A stretch of 64,000 nt of DNA, taken from Dyella sp. OK004. GTDB taxonomy: Bacteria > Pseudomonadota > Gammaproteobacteria > Xanthomonadales > Rhodanobacteraceae. Location of the stretch: NCBI RefSeq assembly GCF_900114495.1, contig NZ_FOZI01000003.1:372001-436000 (forward strand). Direction: 5' to 3'. The notes under the pieces are model-generated. The model made no database searches and had not been told where the DNA came from. It was given only the letters and a program-made list of their open reading frames with translations. The position numbers were made by a program, and so were the translations under genes. Shown piece by piece: positions 10,744-19,258 of the stretch; the first letter of the stretch is position 1, and each line of letters begins with the position of its first letter.

Positions 10744-10951
10744 GAGTTGACGATCTCCCTGTTGCGAATCGAAGTGGGCGCGCTCGCCGCTCTCTTCACA
10801 TGAAAAAGACATTTCAACGTCGTCATGCCGCTGCGCATGCGGCTTTTTCCTGGTGTGTGCATATTGTGGTTACGCGAGGCGAGGGGCAACATTACGAGTC
10901 CGGGGCATCGCCATGGAGGCAAAGGATGCGATACCCCGCACAGGGGGCATC

Positions 10952-11944
10952 ATGATCGATATCGCGGAATCCAACCTGCTTGGATCTTCGCCGCAGTTCG
11001 CACACGTCATTGCGCAGATACGCCGTATCGCAAAGTTCGACGTGACCGTGCTGATCGGCGGAGAGACTGGCACGGGTAAGGAGTTGGGGGCGAGGGCGGT
11101 GCACTATCTGAGTGCGCGCGCCTCGAGGCCGTTCGTCGCCGTCAACTGCGGCGCACTGGCCGACTCGCTGGTGGAGAGTGAGCTGTTCGGGCACGAGCGT
11201 GGCGCGTTTACCGATGCGCGCCAGGCGTCACCGGGACTGATCAGCGAAGCGGAAGGCGGCTCGCTGTTCCTCGACGAAGTCGACACGCTTTCGTTGAAGG
11301 CGCAGGCATCGTTGCTGCGCTTCCTGCAGGACGGCACCTACCGCCGCGTCGGCGGTACGCAGACGCGTTCGACCGACGTGCGGTTGATTGCAGCGAGCAA
11401 TGCCAATCTGGACGAGCTGGTCAATGCACGGCAGTTCCGTCGCGACTTGCTGTACCGGCTCAAAGTGATGCCACTGGTGATGCCGCCGTTGCGCGAGCGC
11501 GGCCGCGACGTCGCGGAACTTGCCGAGGCCTTCCTGCGACGGCTCAACCGACAGTACGGCACGCAGACGGTACCCAAGTGCTTCGATCCGGATTTTCTGT
11601 CCGCGCTACAGCGCTACAGTTGGCCGGGCAACGTGCGCGAACTAGAGCACTTTGTGCAGCGCGAGTACTTGATGTGCGAAGGGCAGGTGATCCAGAGCGG
11701 CCCACCGCAGGATATGCCGGAGCCGTCCGCCACGGCCCACGACGCCGCCGCGTTCAAGCAGGCGAAAGCGCGCGCCGTCGCGGATTTCGAGCGCAGCTAC
11801 GTGGCTTCGGCGATGGCGCGTGCGCGCGGCAACATCACCAAGGCCGCACGCATGGCGGGCCAGGACCGCAGCGCGTTCAGCAAGCTGGTGAGCAAGTACA
11901 GGCTCGCTTCCGTTGCCGGACAGGAGCAAGATTCCAGCGAATGA
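10952..11944 (+). CDS. Sigma-54-dependent transcriptional activator without receiver domain
   Basis: 330 residues from the ATG that has an AGGGGG ribosome site; earlier in-frame starts at 10853 and 10913 add little. An AAA+ domain starts almost at the N-terminus: Walker A GETGTGKE, the sigma-54 contact loop GAFTDA, Walker B GGSLFLDEVD, and arginine-finger region FRRDLLYRLKV. The C-terminus is a Fis-type helix-turn-helix (ARGNITKAARMAGQDRSAFSKLV). With no sensory domain, activity is probably set by expression or by a partner protein. VasH-type activators control many T6SS operons, and a matching -24/-12 promoter lies at 12836 before the T6SS genes. Confidence 0.93.
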   Translation: MIDIAESNLLGSSPQFAHVIAQIRRIAKFDVTVLIGGETGTGKELGARAVHYLSARASRPFVAVNCGALADSLVESELFGHERGAFTDARQASPGLISEAEGGSLFLDEVDTLSLKAQASLLRFLQDGTYRRVGGTQTRSTDVRLIAASNANLDELVNARQFRRDLLYRLKVMPLVMPPLRERGRDVAELAEAFLRRLNRQYGTQTVPKCFDPDFLSALQRYSWPGNVRELEHFVQREYLMCEGQVIQSGPPQDMPEPSATAHDAAAFKQAKARAVADFERSYVASAMARARGNITKAARMAGQDRSAFSKLVSKYRLASVAGQEQDSSE

Positions 11945-11966
11945 ACCCATCCGGCGAGGCGGGCGA

Positions 11967-12203
11967 GTGACCGGCCATTCCGTACGTATCGTTGCCGATG
12001 CCATTGCCCGCCACCTGGCGATACGGCCGGGCTGCGCCGATTCCGTCGAGGGTATCCAGCAGTGGTGGCTTCGCCCCGCTGGCGTGGAGGTGCCGCTAGA
12101 GATCGTTTCCGATGCATTGCGGCTGCTGGAAGAGGAAAGGGTGGTGGAGTGTCGGCTGCTAGGGGCGCGGGAGATTTGGCGCCTGTGGCGCGGTGAAGGG
12201 TGA
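11967..12203 (+). CDS. Small winged-helix-like protein downstream of the sigma-54 activator
   Basis: 78 residues from a GTG start with GAGGCGGGCGA upstream; an in-frame start at 11913 would overlap the activator. The pattern VRIVADAIARHLAIRPGCADSVEGIQQWWL...EIVSDALRLLEEERVVECR looks like a short winged helix of the kind that recognises DNA or acts as a partner. It lies 22 bases after the activator, so the two are probably co-transcribed. I do not recognise the family; it may modulate the activator. Confidence 0.6.
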   Translation: MTGHSVRIVADAIARHLAIRPGCADSVEGIQQWWLRPAGVEVPLEIVSDALRLLEEERVVECRLLGAREIWRLWRGEG

Positions 12204-12321
12204 TGCTCTTATTTCTCACTCAGCGTTTTTTCTCTGCCGTCATTCTGGTGCCGCTCGGAGGCACTTCATCACAGTGAAGCTGTTCGTGCCGAATGGTGCG
12301 CTTCGGTTGTCGTGACCTGAC

Positions 12322-12485
12322 TCGAGTCTCAGCTACGTGCTCCCTCCCCTGCTCGCAGGGGAGGGTTGGGGTGGGGTGAGTACTTGCGAAAGCGCTTCGA
12401 TGAGAGGTCTTCTCAAGGGCTCACCCCCTCCCGACCTCCCCCTGCGAGCAGGGGGAGGAGAAAAGCGCGCCCAGCTGAGACTCGA
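12322..12485. repeat. 164-bp palindromic element with 13-bp perfect terminal inverted repeats (MITE-like)
   Basis: TCGAGTCTCAGCT (12322-12334) and AGCTGAGACTCGA (12473-12485) are perfect inverted repeats. Inside are two GC-rich hairpins (12342-12365 and 12435-12458), each with an 11-bp stem, which are also complementary to each other, so the element can fold as one long cruciform. The CCCTCCCCTGCTCGCAGGGGAGGG-type core is a known style of dispersed repeat in Xanthomonadales. It has no coding capacity and lies between the regulator genes and the T6SS promoter region. Confidence 0.75.
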
Positions 12486-12644
12486 TGCTAATCAGACTTG
12501 GGAGAGAGGGTCGGAGATAAGGGTGCGGATCTTGCGACAGCGTCGTTCATGCGTGGCGCGCAGGTTGGTGGTGAGCGCAGCGAACCGTGTATGCGCATCG
12601 CCATACGTCCGATGCTCGAACATGCGCCATAACACCGGGCATGT

Positions 12645-12771
12645 CATTCCGCACACGGTGTGATCTTTTTTTCTCACTTGTGCACCGCACGCCACTCGCT
12701 CTATCGATTCAATGCATTGCACCTGCACCTTCATTCCGCATGGTGTGATCCAGCGTGTGAAAAAACACACG
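12645..12771 (+). promoter_or_regulatory. Two upstream activating boxes CATTCCGCA-N-GGTGTGATC plus a palindrome
   Basis: The box occurs at 12645-12665 and again at 12732-12750, 87 bases apart; the first contains the palindrome CACACGGTGTG (12652-12662). Just after the second, CGTGTG-AAAAAA-CACACG (12754-12771) forms another inverted repeat. They lie about 85-190 bases upstream of the -24 element, the usual distance for binding sites of a sigma-54 activator. Confidence 0.55.
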
Positions 12772-12835
12772 ACCGATCTGCCTTCGTGCATGCATGGCGC
12801 GGCAAGAATCGCGCTGCATAGCCATTTCTCACCGT

Positions 12836-12851
12836 TGGCACGCCTTTTGAA
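12836..12851 (+). promoter_or_regulatory. Sigma-54 (-24/-12) promoter of the T6SS operon
   Basis: TGGCACG at 12836-12842, four bases, then TTGAA at 12847-12851, against the consensus TGGCACG-N4-TTGCW: one mismatch at the -12 element and correct spacing. It points toward the TssB-TssC gene 96 bases downstream. A 17-base tandem duplication (TTGCAGCCGCCCACAGA, two copies between 12898 and 12935) lies in the leader before the start codon. No gene is supported between 12204 and 12946. Confidence 0.75.
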
Positions 12852-12946
12852 TCAATCGTTCCGAAACGCGTGCGGCAGCGTTCGAAGCGCAGGGACTTTG
12901 CAGCCGCCCACAGATTTGCAGCCGCCCACAGAAACGAGGCCTGTAC

Positions 12947-15310
12947 ATGACTGTCGAGAGCATCCAACAGAAGCTATTGCGTGTGCGGCCACCGCGCGTG
13001 CGCATCACGTACGACGTTGAGACGGGCGGCTCGAGCGAGAAAGTGGAGCTGGCCTTCATCGTCGGCATGTTCGCCAACCTGTCGGGCGAGCTGGATCCCA
13101 GCGCGCTGCCGGCACTGAAGGATCGGCGCATGCGCGACATCGACGCCGAGTCGTTCGACAAGATCCTGGCGGACAGTTCGCCCATGATCAAATTGAACGG
13201 CATCGCGGACACCGTCGCCGGCGAAGGCAAGACCCTCACCGGCGAGCTGCATTTCAATGCGCTCACGGACTTCGAGCCGCTGGCGATCGTCAATGCGGTG
13301 CCCAGCCTTCGTCAGCGCTACGACGCGCGCGCCGACCTGCGCTCGCTGCAGTCGATGGCCGAATGCAACGACGCTCTGGGGGCGTTGCTGGATCGCACCA
13401 CGCTCGATGGTGCCGCGATCGGCGCTCTGAAGACGGCGTTTACCAACACGTCGCCCGACACCTGGGTCGCCGCCACGATCGACGCGCAAGACAACCCGTC
13501 GACGAACGCGACCGGTGCCGACGTGCCGGTGGCATTGGTGAGCCTGCTTACCGCGCAGATGGCCGGCAATGTTCAGGCTGCCGCGTCCGCCAAGCAGGCT
13601 GCCGATGCAGCTGCCGCGGCGTCGGATAGCGCGGCGACGGCAGTCAAGACTGCGACGGACGCGCTCGCCGCCGCGCAAAAGGCAGCTACCGACGCCACCG
13701 CCGCGCTCGGCAAGGCGCAGGACGCAGTGGGCAAAGCCAAGGGTGACCAGGCGACCGCTGATGCCAATGCCGCTGTAGTCAAAGCACAGAAGGACAAGAA
13801 TGACGCCGACGCCGCGGTACTTGCGGCGCAGGCGCAATCTGGCGCCGCGGACGAACTGGTCAAGCGCCAGTCGGCGCTGGCGACCGAACGGCAGCAGGCG
13901 TTCCTGTCGATCGATCCGCTGAGCAAGGCACGCCGCCTGGCTGGGCGCTTCACCAACGAGATCCTGGTGCCGCTGGGCAATAAGGACCTCACCCAGGTGG
14001 CGCTGGGCGCCAACGGCCTGATGGACGAGCGCGCCGGCGGTATCGACGTGCAGATCGGCCGGCAGCTGGACGCGATCCTGCACACCCCATCCTTCAAAGA
14101 CCTGGAAGCGACTTGGCGCGGCCTCTACTACGTGGTGTCGCGCACCGAAAGCGGCCGGCTGCTGAAGCTGCGCGTGCTCAACGCGAGCACGGACGACCTG
14201 CGCAAGGAACTGGAGAAGGCGGCCGAATTCGACCAGAGCTGCATCTTCAAGATGATTTACGAGGCTGAGTTCGGCACCTACGGCGGTTCGCCATACAGTC
14301 TGCTGCTAGGTGGCTACGAGTTCGACCACTCGCCGGCCAGCATGTCACTGCTGTCGAACATGACCAAGATTGCCGCATCCGCGCATGCGCCATTTCTCGC
14401 GGCAGCGGCGCCGGGGTTGTTCGGTCTGGATGGCTTCGACAAGCTGGCCAAGCCGCGCGACCTGAGCCAGTTGTTCGAGTCGCCGGAGCTGGCGCAGTGG
14501 ATGGAATTCCGCGGCAGCGAAGACTCGCGCTACGTGGCGCTGGCGCTGCCGCACGTTCTGCTGCGACTGCCGTACGGCAAGGACGCGCGTCCGGCCGAGG
14601 GGTTGCGCTACGAGGAGACGGTGACGGGCTCCGACGGTCCGGACAACAACGCCTTCCTGTGGGGCAACGCCGCCTACGCGCTGGCCGAGCGCATCACACA
14701 CTCGTTCGCGCTGTACCACTGGACGGCGGCGATCCGCGGCGTGGAGGGCGGCGGTCTGGTGGATGGGTTGCCGGTGTTCACCTATCACGACGATGCGGAT
14801 CTGGTGAACATGATCTGCCCGACCGAGGTGTCCATCACCGACCGTCGCGAGAAGGAACTCAACGACCTGGGCTTCATCGCGCTGTGCAACTGCAAGGGTA
14901 CCGGGCAGGCAGCATTCTTCGGCGGGCAGACCGCCAACCTGCCGCGCCAGTACATCAGCGACGAGGCCAACGCGAACGCCAAACTCTCGGCGATGCTGCC
15001 TTACATCCTGGCCGCGTCGCGCTTTGCGCACTACATCAAAGTGATCATGCGCAAGAAGATCGGTGCGTTCCTCACCCGCGGCAATATCGAGGCCTACCTC
15101 AACAGCTGGATCTCGCAGTACGTGCTGCTGGACGACAACGCCGCACAAGAGGTAAAGGCCAGCTACCCGCTGCGTGCTGCGCAGATCACCGTGACCGATG
15201 TGCCCGGCTCGCCCGGCTCGTACAAGGCCACGGTCTTCATCAAGCCGCATTTCCAGCTGGAAGAACTCACCACGTCGATTCGCCTGGTGGCGGATCTGCC
15301 CGCGAGCTGA
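12947..15310 (+). CDS. T6SS contractile sheath, single-chain TssB-TssC fusion
   Basis: 787 residues in one uninterrupted frame. Residues 1 to about 160 are a full TssB/VipA (PPRVRITYDVETGG, KVELAFIVGMFANL, DIDAESFDKIL, HFNALTDFEP). Residues about 207-315 are an alanine-rich, Lys/Asp/Gln-dotted helical linker with heptad-like spacing. Residues about 320-787 are TssC/VipB (LEATWRGLYYVVSRTE, YGGSPYSLLLGGYEFDH, the Cys-rich CNCKGTGQAAFFGG segment, and the C-terminal KPHFQLEELTTSIRLVADLP). Normally the small and large sheath subunits are separate proteins that interlock as heterodimers; here the dimer is covalent. It is the first gene after the sigma-54 promoter and is followed by hcp. A frameshift error is unlikely because fusion of two separate genes would also have to create the long in-frame linker. 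Confidence 0.93.
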   Translation: MTVESIQQKLLRVRPPRVRITYDVETGGSSEKVELAFIVGMFANLSGELDPSALPALKDRRMRDIDAESFDKILADSSPMIKLNGIADTVAGEGKTLTGELHFNALTDFEPLAIVNAVPSLRQRYDARADLRSLQSMAECNDALGALLDRTTLDGAAIGALKTAFTNTSPDTWVAATIDAQDNPSTNATGADVPVALVSLLTAQMAGNVQAAASAKQAADAAAAASDSAATAVKTATDALAAAQKAATDATAALGKAQDAVGKAKGDQATADANAAVVKAQKDKNDADAAVLAAQAQSGAADELVKRQSALATERQQAFLSIDPLSKARRLAGRFTNEILVPLGNKDLTQVALGANGLMDERAGGIDVQIGRQLDAILHTPSFKDLEATWRGLYYVVSRTESGRLLKLRVLNASTDDLRKELEKAAEFDQSCIFKMIYEAEFGTYGGSPYSLLLGGYEFDHSPASMSLLSNMTKIAASAHAPFLAAAAPGLFGLDGFDKLAKPRDLSQLFESPELAQWMEFRGSEDSRYVALALPHVLLRLPYGKDARPAEGLRYEETVTGSDGPDNNAFLWGNAAYALAERITHSFALYHWTAAIRGVEGGGLVDGLPVFTYHDDADLVNMICPTEVSITDRREKELNDLGFIALCNCKGTGQAAFFGGQTANLPRQYISDEANANAKLSAMLPYILAASRFAHYIKVIMRKKIGAFLTRGNIEAYLNSWISQYVLLDDNAAQEVKASYPLRAAQITVTDVPGSPGSYKATVFIKPHFQLEELTTSIRLVADLPAS

Positions 15311-15349
15311 TGCCGCGAGCGCGGCCCCCGATCTCAACCAGGAGCGACC

Positions 15350-15916
15350 ATGGACCTCATTCTCTTGCAACCCGGCGATTCATCGATATTCGGCGGCCCC
15401 AACGGCTGGAAGGGCGGCGGCAGCCTGATCGACGACCAATGGCGCGACGAGGTGCTCAAGCTCGGGCAATGCCTGGAGCTGGTCTCCGTGCATCAAGGCA
15501 TGAAGCAGCAGATCACCACCGATGTGAGTAATTCGGCGCGTACCTCGGGCCGCCCGATCATCACCGAGTTCACTTGCGTGAAGTATGTGGACAAGACCTC
15601 GGTGAAATTCTACGAGTACTGTCTGCGCGCCATGCCGCTCGGCAAGGGCGACAAGAACCCGACCAAGATCTATATCGCGCGCAACTCCGGCGAGAAAACC
15701 GCCAACATCCTCACCATCGAGCTGCGCGACGCGATCATCAGCGAGATCCAGTTCCAGTCCAATCCGGACGACATGCCCACCGAGCAATTCAAGCTCAACT
15801 TCACCGAAGTGCTGTGGACCTACACAGTGCAAGAGGCGGACTTGAACACCTCGGGCAACCTGGCATCCGGCTGGTCTATCGCGCGCAATCGTCCGATCGG
15901 TCAGTTCACGAGCTGA
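15350..15916 (+). CDS. T6SS inner tube protein Hcp (TssD)
   Basis: 188 residues with an AACCAGGAGCGACC ribosome site. It shows the Hcp beta-barrel pattern: early LILLQPGD strand, the extended LELVSVHQGMKQQITTDVSNSARTSGR loop region, FTCVKYVDKTSVKFYEYCL, and the C-terminal ELRDAIISEIQFQ...FKLNFTEVLWTYTVQ. Hcp hexamers stack into the tube that the sheath propels and can carry small effectors in the lumen. It lies between the fused sheath gene and tssE. Confidence 0.9.
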   Translation: MDLILLQPGDSSIFGGPNGWKGGGSLIDDQWRDEVLKLGQCLELVSVHQGMKQQITTDVSNSARTSGRPIITEFTCVKYVDKTSVKFYEYCLRAMPLGKGDKNPTKIYIARNSGEKTANILTIELRDAIISEIQFQSNPDDMPTEQFKLNFTEVLWTYTVQEADLNTSGNLASGWSIARNRPIGQFTS

Positions 15917-15957
15917 AGCAGTCGATAGCGGGACGTGGCCGCGGGGGAGAAGGTGGC

Positions 15958-16350
15958 GTGCAATTCCTGATGGAGCGGCTGATCAACCGCAGCGAGCCGG
16001 ACATGGGGCAGGCCCCAGCGTTCGACCCTATCGCGGCGGTGGCTGCGCAGATTCAGCGCATCGTCGAATGTCGGCCCTACGTGGCGGCACGCCTTGCGCG
16101 CGTGTGCGACTTCGGCATGCCGCCGATCGTCGATACCGGAATCGGCCTGACCGAGCATGAGCGTTATGGCGCGCGCCTCCTTGCCGCGATCACTCGCTTC
16201 GAGCCGCGCCTTTGCGCGCCCCGGCTGGAATGGCTGGCGACTGGCAAGTCGCTGAGACCTTACGCGCTGGTCGTGCACGGCAGTGTGCAGATTGAAGACG
16301 AGCCCAGCGCGTTCCGTTTCGAGTTGCCTTATCTGGATAACCTGGCATGA
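15958..16350 (+). CDS. T6SS baseplate protein TssE (gp25-like)
   Basis: 130 residues from a GTG start with GGGGGAGAAGG upstream; an ATG at 15970 is an alternative. The N-terminal QFLMERLINR matches the SLLERL-type motif of TssE, and the rest (LARVCDFGMPPIVDTGIGL, LLAAITRFEPRLCAPRLEW) fits the gp25 lysozyme-like fold that nucleates the sheath on the baseplate. Its stop overlaps the start of tssF by four bases, indicating translational coupling. Confidence 0.88.
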   Translation: MQFLMERLINRSEPDMGQAPAFDPIAAVAAQIQRIVECRPYVAARLARVCDFGMPPIVDTGIGLTEHERYGARLLAAITRFEPRLCAPRLEWLATGKSLRPYALVVHGSVQIEDEPSAFRFELPYLDNLA

Positions 16351-18170
16351 ATGCCGACACGTCCCGCCTGAAGATGTGGTTCGAGCAGGAGCTAGCCTCG
16401 CTGCGCGATGAGGCAGCGGACTTCGGTGCGTCTTTTCCGGCCATCGCCAAAGAGCTTGAACTCAGTGGCGGGCGCAGCAGCGATCCGCATGTGGAAATGC
16501 TGGTGCAGTCCTTCGCCTGGATGGCGGCCCGACTGCGCTATCAGTTGGAAATCGACCAGGCTGTGTTGCCCAACGCGCTGCTTGGTCTTTTGTATCCGCA
16601 CCTGGAGGCGCCGCTGCCGTCGATGGTGGTGGGAGAGATCGACGTGCGCCCGGACGGCGCCAACTTCGCGCATGGCGCGACACTGGAGCGCGGCCGCTAC
16701 GTCTATGCGCTGGCCACTAACGAGTTCGGCCAGCAAGTGCGCTGCCGCTTCCGCACTTGCTACGACACACCACTATGGCCGTTGAAGGTCGCTCACGTGG
16801 AAGCGATGGCGGCAAACGCTTATCCGCTGGACCCGGCCGATACCCGCACCGCGTCCATCCTCAGCGCCACCATCCATTGCATGGGCAAGGAGCCCGTGCA
16901 TGCCATGAAGATGCCATTCCTGCGCTTCTGCATCCATGTCGACCACAAACACGCCTATGCGCTGTATGACGAGCTGGCAATGCACCTGGTGCGGATGGCC
17001 GTGCGCATCCGTGCCACCGGCGAGCTGCGTTACCTCGACGCTGGGCAGTTGCGCTGGCGCGGCTTCGACGACAACGAGGCCGTGCTGGGCGCCAATCCGC
17101 TGACCCATCCAGGCTACCGGCTGCTGCAGGAATACTTCGCGTTTCCGCAGAAATTCCTGTTCTTCGACGTGGTCGGCATGGACCTGTCTGGCGTAGACAA
17201 GGAGTTCGATCTCCTGTTCCTGCTCGACGTGCCGCCGTCGAAGGATCACTACTACGATCGCCATCTGCTGCGACTCAACTGCCTACCGCTGATCAACCTG
17301 TTTCCGCAGCGCATCGAGCCGTTCGTGCTCGACCAGCGCCAATACGAATACCGTCTGGTCGCCGACGAGCAGAATCATCGTTTCTGCGAGATCTATAGTC
17401 TGGAGGAACTGATCTCGATCCGCCCGGATCGCAGCCCGCGAACGATCGCTCCGTACTTCGCGCTGGACGAGATGCAGCGGCTGGATAAGATCGACTACTT
17501 CTACGCCACTCGCCGCGAGGTCAACCAGACCGGCGCCGTGCACGGTACCGAAACCTTCGTGTCCTTCCTGGATCCGGAGTTCGATCCGATGTTGCCAGCC
17601 GAAGAGATGATCGGTGGCACCGCGCTGTGCACCAACCGCCGGCTGCCGTCGCAGCTGCTGGTGGGCACCGTGTTGTATCTGGAAGGCGCCGGTCCTGTGA
17701 CTTCGCTGCGTGTGGCTTGCAAACCCACGCCCAACCAGCCGCCGCAGATGGTCGGCGAGCGGCCGTGGGCGCTGGTGTCGCAACTGTGCCTCAACCATCT
17801 GTCGCTGGTCGATGGCCAGCGCGGGCCGCCGGTACTCAAGAACATGCTTCGCCTGCACGTGGGGCCGGCCAGCCTTACTGGCTATCGGCAAATCGATGGA
17901 CTGCGCGCGATGTCTACCCGCCGCGTGCAGAAGCGCATGCCGCGCCGCGAGGCGTGGCGCGGCTTCGTCGATTGTCTGCAAGTGCGCCTGCAAGTGGACC
18001 AGGGCCACTTCGAGGGCGGTAGCGCGGTGCTGTTCGGCAGCGTGCTGCACCGTTTCCTCGCGCTCTATGCGGAGGTCAACACCGTTATCGAACTGATTCT
18101 CGAATCTTCCTACCGCCGAGGAGAGCTCAAGTCATGGCCACCCCTGACTGGCGCACAGGTGAGTCTCTAG
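16347..18170 (+). CDS. T6SS baseplate protein TssF
   Basis: 607 residues, normal for TssF/VasA. Signatures are the N-terminal ELASLRDEAADFGASFPAIA, DPHVEMLVQSFAWMAARLRYQLE, the LLGLLYPHLEAPLPSM segment, and the C-terminal LFGSVLHRFLALYAEVNTVIEL. TssF pairs with TssG to build the wedge around the spike. The gene overlaps tssE by four bases at its start and tssG by 37 bases at its end. Confidence 0.95.
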   Translation: MNADTSRLKMWFEQELASLRDEAADFGASFPAIAKELELSGGRSSDPHVEMLVQSFAWMAARLRYQLEIDQAVLPNALLGLLYPHLEAPLPSMVVGEIDVRPDGANFAHGATLERGRYVYALATNEFGQQVRCRFRTCYDTPLWPLKVAHVEAMAANAYPLDPADTRTASILSATIHCMGKEPVHAMKMPFLRFCIHVDHKHAYALYDELAMHLVRMAVRIRATGELRYLDAGQLRWRGFDDNEAVLGANPLTHPGYRLLQEYFAFPQKFLFFDVVGMDLSGVDKEFDLLFLLDVPPSKDHYYDRHLLRLNCLPLINLFPQRIEPFVLDQRQYEYRLVADEQNHRFCEIYSLEELISIRPDRSPRTIAPYFALDEMQRLDKIDYFYATRREVNQTGAVHGTETFVSFLDPEFDPMLPAEEMIGGTALCTNRRLPSQLLVGTVLYLEGAGPVTSLRVACKPTPNQPPQMVGERPWALVSQLCLNHLSLVDGQRGPPVLKNMLRLHVGPASLTGYRQIDGLRAMSTRRVQKRMPRREAWRGFVDCLQVRLQVDQGHFEGGSAVLFGSVLHRFLALYAEVNTVIELILESSYRRGELKSWPPLTGAQVSL

Positions 18171-19258
18171 CTGACCGGCTGCTGCGGCGGCCGGCCAGCT
18201 TCGACTTCTTCCAGTGGGTCCGCTTGCAGTCGTGGCCGCGGCAGGACGCGGCCGTGCGTCGCGATGGCGCGCGCGCGGTGTCGACGCGCCTGCGTTTCCG
18301 CGGTGAGATGTCGCCGGTGTTTCCGGGCAGCGAGATATCGCGTGGACGTCTGCGCACAGAACACCGCCGCGCGGCGGCACAGCCGCGCCTGGAGCTGTTC
18401 GTCGCTAACTTCGCGTTGTCGGGTGTACTTGGTCCGCTGCCGGACAGCTTCGCCGAGTGGACGCGCCAGCGGCTGGCCGAACGCGATCCGGCGATGGCGG
18501 AATTCCTGGACATCTTCAATCACCGGCTCAGCACGTTGCGTTACGAACTGAAGGCAGCCAGCGTGCCGGCCTTCGACGCGGTACGGCCGGAAGACACGCG
18601 CCAGGCAGACGCGGCCGGTGCGTTGATGGGGTTGTCGGCGTTCGAAGGAGACGGTGCGGCCATCCTGGCGCGCCGTGTGCCATTGCCGCGACGGGCCTTA
18701 CTGGCGCTCTCGGGCCTGATGGCGAACGGCCGCAAGAGCGCCGCGCAGGCGCAGATTGTGTTGAGCGTATACCTGCAGACGCCGGTGAAAGTGGAAGCGC
18801 TGGTGGGCGCGTGGCGCGACATTGAGGCAGGCGACCGCACGCTGCTGGGCCGGCGCACCCTTGGAGACGGCGCGCCGCTGGGACGCCGAGTCTGGGTGAA
18901 TCACGCCGCGGTCGGCCTGCACATCGGTCCGGTGTCATACGCGTGCCTATGCCTGCTGCTGTCCGATCGCGCGCATCAACCGGATGGCGCGCACGACACG
19001 CATTTCGGCGACGGCTACCGCGGGCTGGTAGCGATGGTGCATTACCTGTTCGACCGACATGTCGACGCAGTGGTGTCGATCGACGTGGACGACACGGATA
19101 TTCCACCGACGTGGCTGGGCAGGCCGCGCCGCCTGGCGGGCTTCGGCAGCGGTCACGGTCTGCGGCTGGGCCAGACCGGGTGGCTGGATGGGAGTGTGGG
19201 CAGGCCGCGCACGGTGCGCTTCACCATCCGTGCCGACGATGTGCAGGAGGCCGCATGA
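18134..19258 (+). CDS. T6SS baseplate protein TssG
   Basis: 374 residues. TssG features include FDFFQWVRLQ near the N-terminus, RLRFRGEMSPVFPGSEI, ELFVANFALSGVLGPLPDSFAEW, FLDIFNHRL, and the C-terminal FGSGHGLRLGQTGWLDG. It forms the TssF2-TssG wedge core that contacts TssK. It overlaps tssF by 37 bases and vgrG by four, within the same transcript. In many clusters tssH (clpV) would follow here, but a vgrG gene does. Confidence 0.93.
   Translation: MATPDWRTGESLADRLLRRPASFDFFQWVRLQSWPRQDAAVRRDGARAVSTRLRFRGEMSPVFPGSEISRGRLRTEHRRAAAQPRLELFVANFALSGVLGPLPDSFAEWTRQRLAERDPAMAEFLDIFNHRLSTLRYELKAASVPAFDAVRPEDTRQADAAGALMGLSAFEGDGAAILARRVPLPRRALLALSGLMANGRKSAAQAQIVLSVYLQTPVKVEALVGAWRDIEAGDRTLLGRRTLGDGAPLGRRVWVNHAAVGLHIGPVSYACLCLLLSDRAHQPDGAHDTHFGDGYRGLVAMVHYLFDRHVDAVVSIDVDDTDIPPTWLGRPRRLAGFGSGHGLRLGQTGWLDGSVGRPRTVRFTIRADDVQEAA

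Noticed and set aside
12492-12791. Minus-strand frame of 99 residues in the T6SS control region
   Set aside because: No ribosome site, no recognisable motif, and it overlaps the conserved activator boxes.
12947-15310. Sequencing frameshift joining separate tssB and tssC genes
   Set aside because: The linker is long, in frame, compositionally helical and without a buried ribosome site and start that I can see; a simple error would not create it.
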